Assembly (NCBI GenBank): GCA_050633285.1
Contig: JBOEGG010000002.1
Coordinates: 372,001-436,000 of the forward strand
Direction of reading: 5' to 3'
Length of the DNA stretch: 64,000 nucleotides
DNA from: UBA1672 sp050633285
GTDB lineage: Bacteria > Pseudomonadota > Alphaproteobacteria > Micavibrionales > Micavibrionaceae
Shown: positions 35,501 to 42,967 of the stretch, piece by piece
Position numbering within the stretch: position 1 is the stretch's first letter
Layout of the letters: each line of letters starts with the position of its first letter
Program-made: the position numbers and the translations under genes
Notes under the pieces: generated by a model
The model's database searches: none
Told to the model about the DNA's origin: nothing
What the model saw: the letters and a program-made list of their open reading frames with translations, nothing else

Positions 35501-36945
35501 ATGGCTCTTTTATTTATACGCCCGTTAACGGATATACAGGAAACGATAGCTTTAACTACACTTTGGATGATGGGTTTGGTGGTACTGATATCGGTACGGT
35601 TAATATTGCTATCAATGCGTCTGTAGCGGGTAACGTCATCAACGGTACTTCTTCCTCTGAGACCCTCTATGGAGATCAGGATGGTATAGCTGATGATATT
35701 ATTGATGGCCTTGAAGGTAATGATGCACTTTATGGTTACGGCGGTGCTGATGTTTTGACTGGTGGGCTTGGCGATGACACGCTCTATGGCGGCAACGGTG
35801 ATGATCAGTTTATCTGGTCAGTTGGTGATGGTGATGACACGATCAATGATGATGGTGGTACAGACCAGCTTGTCATACATGGCGTATCCGAGAGCGATAT
35901 TCGTTTTGAAGCGCATGGCTTTAATCTAAAAATTCATGCAGGTTCAGAAACAATCACAATCAATACCCAGATTCAATCAGATGCTTATGGCAGTAATATC
36001 TACGATATTTACCGCGTTGATAGCTTGTTATTGGATGATGGTACGACCATTGATCTAACTGGTGGGTTAACCTTTACCGGAACATCTGCGGGTGAAACGG
36101 TTTATGGTTTGTACCAACAGGACGATACGCTTAATGGCCTTGAGGGGAATGATTATCTCTATGGTTATGGCGGGGATGATGTTCTGGCTGGTGGCGCTGG
36201 TAATGATACGCTCTATGGCGGCAATGGTGATGATCAGTTTATCTGGTCAGTTGGTGATGGGAATGACACGCTTAACGATGATGGTGGCACAGATCAACTT
36301 GTCATGCATGGTGTAACCGAGAATGATATTCGTTTTGAAGCAAGTGGCTTTAATCTAAAAATTCATGCAGGTTCAGAAACGATCACGATCAATACCCAAA
36401 TCCAGTCCGATGCTTATGGTCTTTCTATTTACGATATTTATCGCGTTGATAGTTTGTTATTGGATGATGGTACGAACATTGATTTAACTGGTGGGTTAAC
36501 CTTTACCGGAACATCTGCGGGTGAAACGGTCTCTGGTTTGTATCAACAGGGCGATACACTTAATGGCCTTGAGGGGAATGATTATCTCTATGGTTATGGT
36601 GGTGATGACGTTCTGATCGGTGGCGCTGGTATTGACACGCTTATAGGTGGAGCAGGTGCAGATACCTTTGTTTTTGATAGTAACGCCGATGTTGATACAG
36701 TTCAGGATTTCTCTCTGGCTGATGGTGACAAGATAGACATCTCTGATTTGATATCCGGTTACGATCCGTTGACGGATGCGATCTCTGACTTCGTGCAAAT
36801 CACAGACAGTGGTTCAAACAGCATTGTTTCGGTTGACGCGGATGGAGGAGCGGATAACTTTGTCCAGATTGCTACCCTGAATAATGTCACTGGCCTAACA
36901 GATGAAAACGCATTGGAAACCTCCGGCAACCTGATTGCGGCTTGA
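32593..36945 (+). CDS. RTX protein with Cys-containing N-terminal domain
   Basis: A 1450-residue secreted protein. The N-terminal ~165 residues form a domain with GPNCNCVTNTVGQELGI near residue 137, an NxNxxxNT pattern that could belong to a papain-like or amidase fold. A Ca-binding block follows (LVLDLDGDGIEL near residue 340, DDGLLAIDLNGDGVINN), homologous to the one in the chromosomal RTX protein. RTX nonapeptides start near residue 775 (GTDGDDVIKG). A cadherin/VCBS-like Ig domain lies near residues 910-1010 (NNAPVATDESFTI, then GYTGNDSFNYTLDDG). Tandem 143-residue RTX modules follow. The C-terminal ~95 residues (FSLADGDKIDISDLI, GADNFVQIATLNNVTGLTDE) closely match those of the chromosomal RTX protein, indicating a shared type I secretion route. 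A SD-like GGAATA precedes the ATG. Confidence 0.88.
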   Translation: MAKIYLARSDVAGGGEHTYFVFDPDGDPTTNDEKIIRGGPAGTPVIGDDRYLVEVDRDIGQSYDALNGDDPFEDRWYTTIHDGPLEEIQDLWDGAVERAKELGELGQDPRPVTHDPDTGEAPDAYFLPEDGYWLTGPNCNCVTNTVGQELGIDLGETLPRVGGDTGSGGEQIGSDLQNLGHDMIIGTTGDEVFDVDENNKKFFDQGGSDTYKIGPEDLDGFNAVRINEDSDVGTVDKIELWGYDPDEITLYRNPISGDMIIGTPDGLIIIEDQFSGDGVPGINILELDPPGDGPNLLIPLTNPDIFPTALPQPLPSVFDDFLDDWNDAENAATPTPISPLVLDLDGDGIELSSVLGSDSVYWDIDNDGFLEQSGFVTGDDGLLAIDLNGDGVINNHSELFGTETTDGFTVLSNYDSNSDGVIDSSDTQFSDLLVWIDANADGYSASDELYSLADLGITDIALNASLVDYEISGNQITHESTFTINGQTRTIVDAWFSYDNVNSVYAQDYTPDVRTLYLPTLRGFGDVKDLSIAMSEDETLLLMVQDIALTDKDELFTPAFDLSGKVDDVLFRWAGVEDVAPDSRGPWFDGQKLAFMEAYLGNSYVHNGNNTNPPPGAAGDILRDLYSDLKAVLVAHIVSQTDASEFFEEGAYYNANLGTIVGSDISALNLIDPAETYSNASDMGQTHVITSNNVSLTIDDDGGQDSVWLTGVSQDDVRLEVSANQFDLYIHFGSETITLKNHLRSFYLENDSYDNAQIETLRFDDGTVINLIESLTLNGTDGDDVIKGTKLDDTLIGEAGNDTLIADNGDDTLTGGAGDDDLRGEQGNDTYIWNVGDGNDTISDTNGSDIIEFGAGISQSQLSFTKSGIDLKISVGSEIITVNGYYSANTNLKVEELHFDDGSVVDLRVLLNNAPVATDESFTIDQDTAISGNVLHHNGNGADYDLDGDDLSVIAGTYATAHGSVILSTDGSFIYTPVNGYTGNDSFNYTLDDGFGGTDIGTVNIAINASVAGNVINGTSSSETLYGDQDGIADDIIDGLEGNDALYGYGGADVLTGGLGDDTLYGGNGDDQFIWSVGDGDDTINDDGGTDQLVIHGVSESDIRFEAHGFNLKIHAGSETITINTQIQSDAYGSNIYDIYRVDSLLLDDGTTIDLTGGLTFTGTSAGETVYGLYQQDDTLNGLEGNDYLYGYGGDDVLAGGAGNDTLYGGNGDDQFIWSVGDGNDTLNDDGGTDQLVMHGVTENDIRFEASGFNLKIHAGSETITINTQIQSDAYGLSIYDIYRVDSLLLDDGTNIDLTGGLTFTGTSAGETVSGLYQQGDTLNGLEGNDYLYGYGGDDVLIGGAGIDTLIGGAGADTFVFDSNADVDTVQDFSLADGDKIDISDLISGYDPLTDAISDFVQITDSGSNSIVSVDADGGADNFVQIATLNNVTGLTDENALETSGNLIAA
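35632..36650 (+). repeat. 429-bp tandem repeat in RTX gene
   Basis: Units repeat with an exact 429-base (143-codon) period: GGCAACGGTG at 35791 recurs as GGCAATGGTG at 36220, and GGTGGGTTAA at 36061 recurs at 36490. The third unit is partial and runs into the secretion region. Copies two and three are nearly identical at DNA level over long stretches, so this duplication is younger than the one in the chromosomal RTX gene. Confidence 0.85.
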
Positions 36946-36970
36946 TCCCACACACACTTTAAGCTGCATT

Positions 36971-36998
36971 AGCCCTGCTATCTCTTAGCAGGGCTTTT
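36971..36998 (+). terminator. Rho-independent terminator after RTX gene
   Basis: AGCCCTGCT (36971-36979) pairs with AGCAGGGCT (36987-36995), then TTTCTTT. Confidence 0.85.
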
Positions 36999-37016
36999 CT
37001 TTATAGAAGAGTATTT

Positions 37017-37370
37017 ATGAATAAGTTGTTTCAAGCTATACAAATATACGTCCGCAAGATTAAAGACGATATATGGTGGTCTATTCCGTTTGTGCATCAA
37101 GGATGGCGGCGTGTTAGTAAAGCGGAATTTAAACGCCAATATGTAGAATTTAAGACTGATATGGCGCAGCCCTATGTAGAGGAATGGCATGACAAGTTTG
37201 AAAACGATCCGGAAAAATTCCCCGTCTACCTTGTTAAGTCCCGCCCTGAAAACGCGCAACATATCTGTTTTTTCAAGTTCGGAAACAGACGTGGCATAGA
37301 GTTCTGGACAAAAGAACAAGCTCTGTATTTTGAAAGCAAGATTGCGGAAATGCAGGCCGATAATGACTAG
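37017..37370 (+). CDS. Hypothetical protein
   Basis: A 117-residue basic protein with many aromatic residues (IWWSIPFVHQGWRRVSKAEF, then ICFFKFGNRRGIEFW). No signal peptide and no family recognised. It starts 72 bases after the RTX gene but behind a terminator, so it is probably expressed separately. It converges with the mobilisation operon and ends only ten bases from it. Confidence 0.6.
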   Translation: MNKLFQAIQIYVRKIKDDIWWSIPFVHQGWRRVSKAEFKRQYVEFKTDMAQPYVEEWHDKFENDPEKFPVYLVKSRPENAQHICFFKFGNRRGIEFWTKEQALYFESKIAEMQADND

Positions 37371-37379
37371 CTTCATAAG

Positions 37380-38228
37380 TTATCGATCCATTCCCAAATC
37401 TTGATCATTGGACATAGCTTGCGCATTTTCGAACTGATCGGCCAGATTAAAGTCCTGTGCTTGCTCAGGCAGTTCATAATCTTGCGTTGGCATAGCGAGG
37501 ATGGAACCAGCGGGCGTGTCGTAATACCGCGCATCTTTTAAAGCTTCCGGTACACCGGAATGAATATCACCGAGCCACTTCCCATGTTTTTCTTCATGCA
37601 AAGAATTGAGCATATCAGGCATGTTTTCTTGTGAGCGATTGAGGGCGACTTGCGCTGTTTCTAATGGCTTATCACTCTTCTCGATGCTTTTGAGATTGTC
37701 TGAATGCTGGCGTTGCATGCTGCGAAATGTTTCCTGCTTTTCTTGCGTAAAAACATCAAGCATTTGATGAAAAGCTTGCGTCGAAATTACCTTTTCTTTG
37801 TGTAAGTTTGTAATTTGTGCCAGCTCATCAAATTGCTGTACTTGTATTGCACTCATTTGATCCCTGAAATTCTGATCAAGTTGTTGTGTTGCAATAATGC
37901 CCTCTAATTCTGGCCTGTTCGGATTTTTGCGCTCTAATATTTCATTGACGCTCTGATGCGGATCATTGCTTATCTCAACAAGATAAGTTTGATATTGGTG
38001 ATTAAATTTGAGGTCAATACGTTCCTTTCGATGATTGTCCAAAAGATCAGGCAGGCTTTCTTCATCCGCCTTTGCTTGGTCTTTTGAATGGGACTGTATT
38101 AGTTGTTCTCGCTCCTCCTTTTGGTGGAGGTATAATCTGTTTTCGGCAGCATCCCGCATGGCTAGAGTTTCAAGGCCATCAAACTCCCATTCGTCAATGC
38201 TGCGCAAACCGGGTTTACGTTTGTTCAT
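37380..38228 (-). CDS. Coiled-coil protein at the end of the mobilisation operon
   Basis: A 282-residue, very polar and helical protein (RDAAENRLYLHQKEEREQLI, then RSMQRQHSDNLKSIEK) with extended coiled-coil character and a less structured C-terminus. No enzymatic motif is visible. It overlaps the upstream 113-residue gene by four bases and is last in the operon 42357-37380. The repeated Gln/Glu/His-rich style (HKEK, QIQEL-like) is shared with the 113-residue protein and with the C-terminal tail of the relaxase, so the three may interact or descend from one longer relaxase tail. Function otherwise unknown. Confidence 0.7.
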   Translation of the reverse strand: MNKRKPGLRSIDEWEFDGLETLAMRDAAENRLYLHQKEEREQLIQSHSKDQAKADEESLPDLLDNHRKERIDLKFNHQYQTYLVEISNDPHQSVNEILERKNPNRPELEGIIATQQLDQNFRDQMSAIQVQQFDELAQITNLHKEKVISTQAFHQMLDVFTQEKQETFRSMQRQHSDNLKSIEKSDKPLETAQVALNRSQENMPDMLNSLHEEKHGKWLGDIHSGVPEALKDARYYDTPAGSILAMPTQDYELPEQAQDFNLADQFENAQAMSNDQDLGMDR

Positions 38229-38566
38229 AAGGATTCAACCTCAATATCGCCTTCATTTAAAAGATCGCTCAGGGCTTGGCTCGGATCACCGCTGAGGCGT
38301 AAAGATCGGGTTTGGTATAGGTGTTTATAATTCATACCTACGCGGTCACTCTCATGCCAGCTTGCGAGGAGGGAGCGCAGATCATTCTTTTCATGGAGAT
38401 GTTTGAGCGAGAGCCAGCCGTATTTTTCTGAAAGCTGATCTTCAAGCTCTAATCTTGCACCCTCTTGACACTCCATTAATTCCTGCCATTCCTTCATTTG
38501 ATGGAGGGCAAGAAAGTTTTGCGCATCGGGTCTGGATAAATATTCAAATTCTGCGCGTATATTCAT
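38225..38566 (-). CDS. Small coiled-coil protein downstream of relaxase
   Basis: A 113-residue helical protein (RPDAQNFLALHQMKEWQELM, then LEDQLSEKYGWLSLKHLHEK). No recognised domain. It follows the relaxase by 15 bases and overlaps the next gene by four bases. Likely an accessory of the mobilisation module by position only. Confidence 0.65.
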   Translation of the reverse strand: MNIRAEFEYLSRPDAQNFLALHQMKEWQELMECQEGARLELEDQLSEKYGWLSLKHLHEKNDLRSLLASWHESDRVGMNYKHLYQTRSLRLSGDPSQALSDLLNEGDIEVESL

Positions 38567-38581
38567 AGCTATTCTCCTTTT

Positions 38582-39904
38582 CTAAAGTCCAAGATCATTG
38601 TCGATATCTTTATCTTGTTCCCAGTAATGCAGGTCGTTATCAGGATCGAAGTCATATTCAGGCTCGATAGGTAACTCTACTTTTGGCGCATGATCTATGG
38701 CGCTATAACGTGAAAGATCAGATAGCAGTTCGCGGCGCTCCTCTATGTGCTGTTCTCGCATCCCTTCAAATTTGAGCTGTAATTCCTGACGCTCGGCAAG
38801 CTGCACCCTGATAAGCTTGTCTTTTTCTTGTCTGTCACGCAGATGGGAGCTATAAGCTTCACGCTCATTGACTTTACGGGTTTTCCAGTAGCGGCCATTC
38901 AGCTTATCGAGCAACCCTTTGAAGCCCTTGCGGATGCGGGTGGCGCGATTGCCTTCTTCTTCCCGCCAGCGCTCATTCTGACAATCCTCAAGCCCTTGGC
39001 GCACGTCTTTGTGCGCTTTGGTCATATGTGTTCTTGATTGGAGTAGGGGCAACAAGTCGCCTTTTTGTTTGGCTTCAAGTTGGTCGCTATGCGTTTTAAA
39101 CATCCCGCCAAGCTGTTTGCCAATCATGGCTTTGGTCTCAGTTACGGATGGCAATTTGGCGGGATCACCAAGACGCGCGGCAATCTGTTCCTTCTTTCTG
39201 TTCAGTTTTTTTGAATTTAGTGGATAGGCTTCGCCGTAGACATCAATGGCGACATAACCGCGCCGATCACCTCTGGCGAGGAAGTAGCCGCTCTCCCCCA
39301 ACGCCGCCTGAAAGCTCGCTTTACAGTCCGAAAGATTCCATGCTATTTGCAGCTCTTCTTTAATCTCGGCAGGACTGCGATTAATACGCTCGGCCTGCTT
39401 CATCTCTTCGCGCGTGAAATTAAGAGGGTTTGTACGATTTTTACTCAAGAAGCCCTCCGGCAGTCGCCAGCCATGTTCCAGATAGAGCGACTTGGAAATA
39501 TCCTTTAATTTGTAGTGGTCATGCGACATATTCACCGCAATCATCTTTTCGGCATCAATGCGTGACCAAACGCAGTGCGCATGGCGGCGGCCTTCCTTCT
39601 CATGGAAGACCACCACGCGGGGCTGATCTTCAAGTCCTAAGTTCTTTTCCACCTGCGCAAGCGCCTTTTCAAAGTCATAAGTTTTTGCATTTGCCTCTTT
39701 CGGCGGGTTGAGGGAGAGGGAGTACATATATTGCTTGCACTGCGTTCCCTTGGATATGGCGTGAATTTCATTGAATGCGCCAAGTACATCATCGGCCAGA
39801 AAACCCGATATCTCATGCACCTCAACATGTTCATTATCGTGTGTGTTCAGGAGGTGCAAGGCCATTTGCCGTCCGCCGCCGCGCTGATTACCCTCTAAAA
39901 TCAT
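38582..39904 (-). CDS. Relaxase / mobilisation nuclease
   Basis: A 440-residue protein of the Relaxase/VirD2-like group that nicks the transfer origin and pilots the strand. Near the start is GNQRGGGRQMALHLLNTHDN; the metal-binding histidine motif is FHEKEGRRHAHCVWSRID at about residues 100-117. The first ~55 residues contain no tyrosine, so the usual N-terminal catalytic Tyr is not evident; related alphaproteobacterial relaxases share this N-terminus. The C-terminal ~200 residues are charged and helical (EQIAARLGD, ERQELQLKFEGMREQH). It overlaps the MobC-like gene by four bases. With the coupling protein at 43320 it defines the element as mobilisable. Confidence 0.88.
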   Translation of the reverse strand: MILEGNQRGGGRQMALHLLNTHDNEHVEVHEISGFLADDVLGAFNEIHAISKGTQCKQYMYSLSLNPPKEANAKTYDFEKALAQVEKNLGLEDQPRVVVFHEKEGRRHAHCVWSRIDAEKMIAVNMSHDHYKLKDISKSLYLEHGWRLPEGFLSKNRTNPLNFTREEMKQAERINRSPAEIKEELQIAWNLSDCKASFQAALGESGYFLARGDRRGYVAIDVYGEAYPLNSKKLNRKKEQIAARLGDPAKLPSVTETKAMIGKQLGGMFKTHSDQLEAKQKGDLLPLLQSRTHMTKAHKDVRQGLEDCQNERWREEEGNRATRIRKGFKGLLDKLNGRYWKTRKVNEREAYSSHLRDRQEKDKLIRVQLAERQELQLKFEGMREQHIEERRELLSDLSRYSAIDHAPKVELPIEPEYDFDPDNDLHYWEQDKDIDNDLGL

Positions 39905-40317
39905 TCGTGATCCTCCTTGCTGTCTTTACGCTGTGGCTTTAACCCCATGCATTTAATGAGGGTGTCGCGCATCCATATAATGGCTTGGCAGGCTTCCTTT
40001 ATATGCTCTTCCACTTCCGCGCTGACGGGCAGGGAGCCGGAATTGACCGCTTTGGCCAGTTGGTTGATATTTTGGGAGATACGAGATGCGCCAAGAGTGG
40101 CGAGCAATTTGGCATATAGCTTCTTGTCCTGAAGGGGTGCAACCACGTTTCGGGCGGGTTTACGCCTTTCTATGAACAGGACGGCCTTGATATAGGCGCT
40201 CCATTTTATACCGTCTGCGAGGCGATCCAGCTCTTCGCGCTCTTCTGGTGAAAAGCGGATGGAATACGGCGCGGGAGGTGATTTTGGGGTATTTGAAGGA
40301 GATTTAGCCATTTTCAC
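39901..40317 (-). CDS. mobC: MobC-like relaxosome accessory protein
   Basis: A 138-residue protein whose N-terminal part (YSIRFSPEEREELDRLADGI, then WSAYIKAVLF) has the ribbon-helix-helix pattern and whose C-terminal part (TLGASRISQNINQLAKAVNS) carries the conserved R-I-S-QN-INQLA motif of MobC/relaxosome proteins. Such proteins bind the origin of transfer and help the relaxase to open it. It lies between the serine recombinase (14-base overlap) and the relaxase (four-base overlap), in one transcription unit. Confidence 0.88.
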   Translation of the reverse strand: MKMAKSPSNTPKSPPAPYSIRFSPEEREELDRLADGIKWSAYIKAVLFIERRKPARNVVAPLQDKKLYAKLLATLGASRISQNINQLAKAVNSGSLPVSAEVEEHIKEACQAIIWMRDTLIKCMGLKPQRKDSKEDHE

Positions 40318-42121
40318 CCCCTGCCATTGCGCTTTTTGGGGTGGTGTTGCTATAATCCGCGCCCTTGAAGTCGCGAACTCCCTCCAATGTGGATAGTAGC
40401 GTGGCTGGAGTGGGTGGTTTTTGGGCTATATCAAGGGCTGTGAAGAGTGGTCTGTACAGTTGGTATCCGGCCCCCGCTACCAATTGAATAGATGGCCTGT
40501 AGAAGTTGTTATTTGCGACAGTTTCTACAGGCCGTTTTTCGTTCTGGCCTTTCATAGTTTGATCCTCTTTCGCAATTTTCAAAATACCCGCCAGATCGCC
40601 ATATAGGTCGATCTGTAGCTCATCCTGCCCTTGCTTGGGCGTTAGTATGATTTTCTCGATTAACCCTCTGATATGCTGCGCCGCTGCGCCTGCCTTTTGA
40701 TCTTGCAACGCACGGATCAATTCGTTCACCTCAGCGTGATAACGGCTTGCCATAGCCGGATGGACAAAAGGTTGCGGCTCACGTCCTGAAGCTTCCATTT
40801 TGGCTTCAATCTCGGCCTCTCGCTGTTTTATGGCCTCCAGCTCATCCTTGACCATATCGGGGTCAATGCCGCGCTTAATCGCTTCTATGATGTTCTGCTT
40901 CTCTTTGGCGATCTTAGATTGCTCAGATTTTAGCCGCTTAACCTCACCATGCTGCGCAGCGATCAGTGTATTCATATGTTTGGTGTATTCGGCGCAAAAT
41001 AGCTCGACCAGCTCAGGGCGCATCAAATGCGTTTGTAGAGCTGAGAGCACCACGCCTTCCAGATTCTCACGCTTGATGGTGATCTTGTTCGTACAGACGC
41101 TCTCCCCCTTGTTGCGGGCGGCAGAGCAGCCATAGCGCTCGCTATTGACCTTGGCAAAACCACCGCCACATGCCCCGCACTTCAAGAGGCCGGAAAGCAG
41201 GTATTGCGGGCGCTTGCGCGTCCCCAAATGACCCGTGCGCTTATCAAGTTCTTTCTGGCGTGCTTTGGCTGCCGCCCAGAGGTCTTGGTCAATGATACGA
41301 AGATCCGGCACAGCCTGCCTGATCCACTCACTTTCAGGGTTGACCCGCGCCACACGCTTGCCCGTCGATGGATCTTTGATGAAACGCTGGCGGTTCCAGA
41401 CCAGCTCCCCAATATAGAGGTGATTGTTCAGGACGCCTGTGCCGCGCTTGCGGTTGCCATTGATGGTGGACTGCCCCCATGCTTTCCCTGACGGGCAGGG
41501 GATATTCTCACTATTCAAATCAGAAGCTATGGCCTTGGGGGATTTATTGTCGTTGGCGTATTCACGGAAGATCCGGCAGATCACTTCGGCTTGACTTTGG
41601 TCAATTTCACGATCCCCCCGAATGGCCTCACCCGCCGCATCAAACTGTTTCACCACTTGATAACCGTACGAGATGCCGCCGCCGGATTTGCCGTTTTCTA
41701 CACGTCCGCGCAAACCACGCTTGGTTTTCTTTCGCAGGTCTTCTATGTACAACTCGTTCATGCTTCCCTTAAGGCCGATATGCATCGTTGATATCTCGCC
41801 TTCCGAGAGAGTTATGATCTTAGTTCCGGCAAAGTTCATGCGTTGGTAGATACCGGAAACATCATGTAGTGATCTGGATAGCCTGTCTAAAGCCTCACAC
41901 AGCACGATATCAAACGCCCCATTCATGGAGGCTTGGATAAGAGACTGAATGCCGGGGCGCATCAAAGAAGCACCCGACATGCCCGCATCACTATAGATTT
42001 CGACGATCTCCCAGCCTTCGGCCTTGGCCTTCTCGGTGCAAAGGCGGATTTGATCCTCAATCGAGGCATCGGATTGAAGGTCAGAGCTGTATCGTGCATA
42101 AATGCAGGCGCGAGGTGTCAT
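40304..42121 (-). CDS. Large serine recombinase
   Basis: A 605-residue site-specific recombinase. The N-terminal resolvase domain begins ACIYARYSSDLQSDASIEDQ, with the catalytic Ser at residue 12 or 13 and LCEALDRLSRS near residue 76. A Recombinase domain follows (about 165-280), then a zinc ribbon (CGACGG near residue 317, with later Cys in YGCSAARNKGESVCTN), and a coiled coil near 375-430 (VKRLKSEQSKIAKEKQNIIE). The C-terminal ~80 residues (after about 525) look atypical and overlie strong inverted repeats, see 40461-40533. It overlaps both neighbours. It may have brought the mobilisation block into the element, or act on a second attachment site. Confidence 0.92.
   Translation of the reverse strand: MTPRACIYARYSSDLQSDASIEDQIRLCTEKAKAEGWEIVEIYSDAGMSGASLMRPGIQSLIQASMNGAFDIVLCEALDRLSRSLHDVSGIYQRMNFAGTKIITLSEGEISTMHIGLKGSMNELYIEDLRKKTKRGLRGRVENGKSGGGISYGYQVVKQFDAAGEAIRGDREIDQSQAEVICRIFREYANDNKSPKAIASDLNSENIPCPSGKAWGQSTINGNRKRGTGVLNNHLYIGELVWNRQRFIKDPSTGKRVARVNPESEWIRQAVPDLRIIDQDLWAAAKARQKELDKRTGHLGTRKRPQYLLSGLLKCGACGGGFAKVNSERYGCSAARNKGESVCTNKITIKRENLEGVVLSALQTHLMRPELVELFCAEYTKHMNTLIAAQHGEVKRLKSEQSKIAKEKQNIIEAIKRGIDPDMVKDELEAIKQREAEIEAKMEASGREPQPFVHPAMASRYHAEVNELIRALQDQKAGAAAQHIRGLIEKIILTPKQGQDELQIDLYGDLAGILKIAKEDQTMKGQNEKRPVETVANNNFYRPSIQLVAGAGYQLYRPLFTALDIAQKPPTPATLLSTLEGVRDFKGADYSNTTPKSAMAGGENG
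40461..40533. other. Inverted repeats upstream of mobC (candidate oriT)
   Basis: Two inverted repeats lie within the 3' end of the serine recombinase gene, 150-220 bases upstream of mobC: TTGGTA/TACCAA (about 40460-40483) and a perfect eleven-pair GGCCTGTAGAA (40494-40504)/TTCTACAGGCC (40523-40533). Position just before mobC-relaxase and this shape fit a transfer origin; not proven. Confidence 0.35.
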
Positions 42122-42357
42122 TATTCACTTCCATTATTGTCTGATTGATCGGATTGCCGCGCGTCTAGAATTGCCTTGAAATCTACCTCAGCAGCTTTTC
42201 TTGCAGCTTCGAGTGCAAGTGGTTTTAGTAGATCAATTATGGCGGCTTCATCCAGATTATGACTCCGTTCAATAGGAGTCTTCAAATGATTCTGGCCGTC
42301 AGCTTTAAATATGATGTCATTTGGCTCTGATCGGCTCATAGGTGTATCCAAAGACAC
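42121..42357 (-). CDS. Hypothetical protein upstream of the serine recombinase
   Basis: A 78-residue acidic helical protein (LDEAAIIDLLKPLALEAARK, then AEVDFKAILDARQSDQSDN). Stop and start overlap the recombinase start at 42121. Small genes in this place often encode recombination directionality or control factors, but nothing in this sequence shows that. No family recognised. Confidence 0.6.
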   Translation of the reverse strand: MSLDTPMSRSEPNDIIFKADGQNHLKTPIERSHNLDEAAIIDLLKPLALEAARKAAEVDFKAILDARQSDQSDNNGSE

Positions 42358-42403
42358 AAAAGAGCTTGGTCTGCGCTTATCGTACCGCTGTAATGATGCA
42401 CAA

Positions 42404-42473
42404 CCTGATTTCTCACATATCGAGAGCTGATTATGGGCGGTCTGGGTGAGAGACTGCCATGCGAGAAATCAGG
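42404..42473. other. Nested inverted repeats in intergenic region
   Basis: A perfect eleven-pair repeat CCTGATTTCTC (42404-42414)/GAGAAATCAGG (42463-42473) encloses an inner stem GGCGGTCT/AGACTGCC (about 42437-42459) whose single G-U pair fits + strand RNA only. No frame here is convincing. It could be a small RNA, an attachment or transfer site. Confidence 0.4.
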
Positions 42474-42480
42474 AGCGCAT

Positions 42481-42524
42481 AAAAAAAGAGCTGCACCGGA
42501 TAATGTGTTATCCAGATCAGCTCT
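42481..42524 (-). terminator. Strong terminator ending the coupling-protein operon
   Basis: Read on the minus strand, AGAGCTG pairs with CAGCTCT at the base and GGATAA with TTATCC at the top, followed by seven T. It lies downstream of the gene at 42632 and ends the operon that starts at 47731. Confidence 0.9.
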
Positions 42525-42631
42525 CCTACTACCTATGGTATAGGCTAAAGTATTAATATTTCGTAAATACCCTAACCAAAAGATAGGGTGGGCGCGGTGT
42601 ATGAGAGGCTTTTGATTTGAAAGTGTCATGG

Positions 42632-42967
42632 CTAAAGCTCCCATTCATCACCTCGCGCAAACTCGTATTCATCAATGATTAATTCTAAATCTTCCTCCCA
42701 CGTCAGATCGTTTTCAGCGGACATGGCAAAGTCATGATCCTGTGCAAAGTATTTACATTCCTCACGGAGTAAATCTTCTTTGATGGCGTCCGGCATTTCA
42801 CCGTATCGTTCAGCCTCCACGACAAGATCGTCTAGCTCAGTTTCCACAGCATAATCAATCAAATGACCTGATTCTTGTGCCTGCATATAAAACACGGCTT
42901 GGTTTTCGTCCCAACCAACATGGATGGATAGATCCTCGTCATGTGTTTGTAGTTCATATCTACTCAT
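42632..42967 (-). CDS. Acidic hypothetical protein
   Basis: About 111 residues from the ATG at 42967, preceded by GGAGAG and overlapping the previous stop by four bases (ATGA); a start at 42982 is possible but lacks this. Strongly acidic throughout (ELDDLVVEAERYGEMPDAIK, then ENDLTWEEDLELIIDEYEF). Last gene of the operon before the terminator. The acidic composition recalls DNA mimics, which is only a suggestion. No family recognised. Confidence 0.65.
   Translation of the reverse strand: MSRYELQTHDEDLSIHVGWDENQAVFYMQAQESGHLIDYAVETELDDLVVEAERYGEMPDAIKEDLLREECKYFAQDHDFAMSAENDLTWEEDLELIIDEYEFARGDEWEL

Noticed and set aside
42336..42644. 102-codon minus-strand frame
   Set aside because: It runs through the strong terminator and the nested inverted repeats and overlaps the starts of neighbouring genes; not plausible as a gene.
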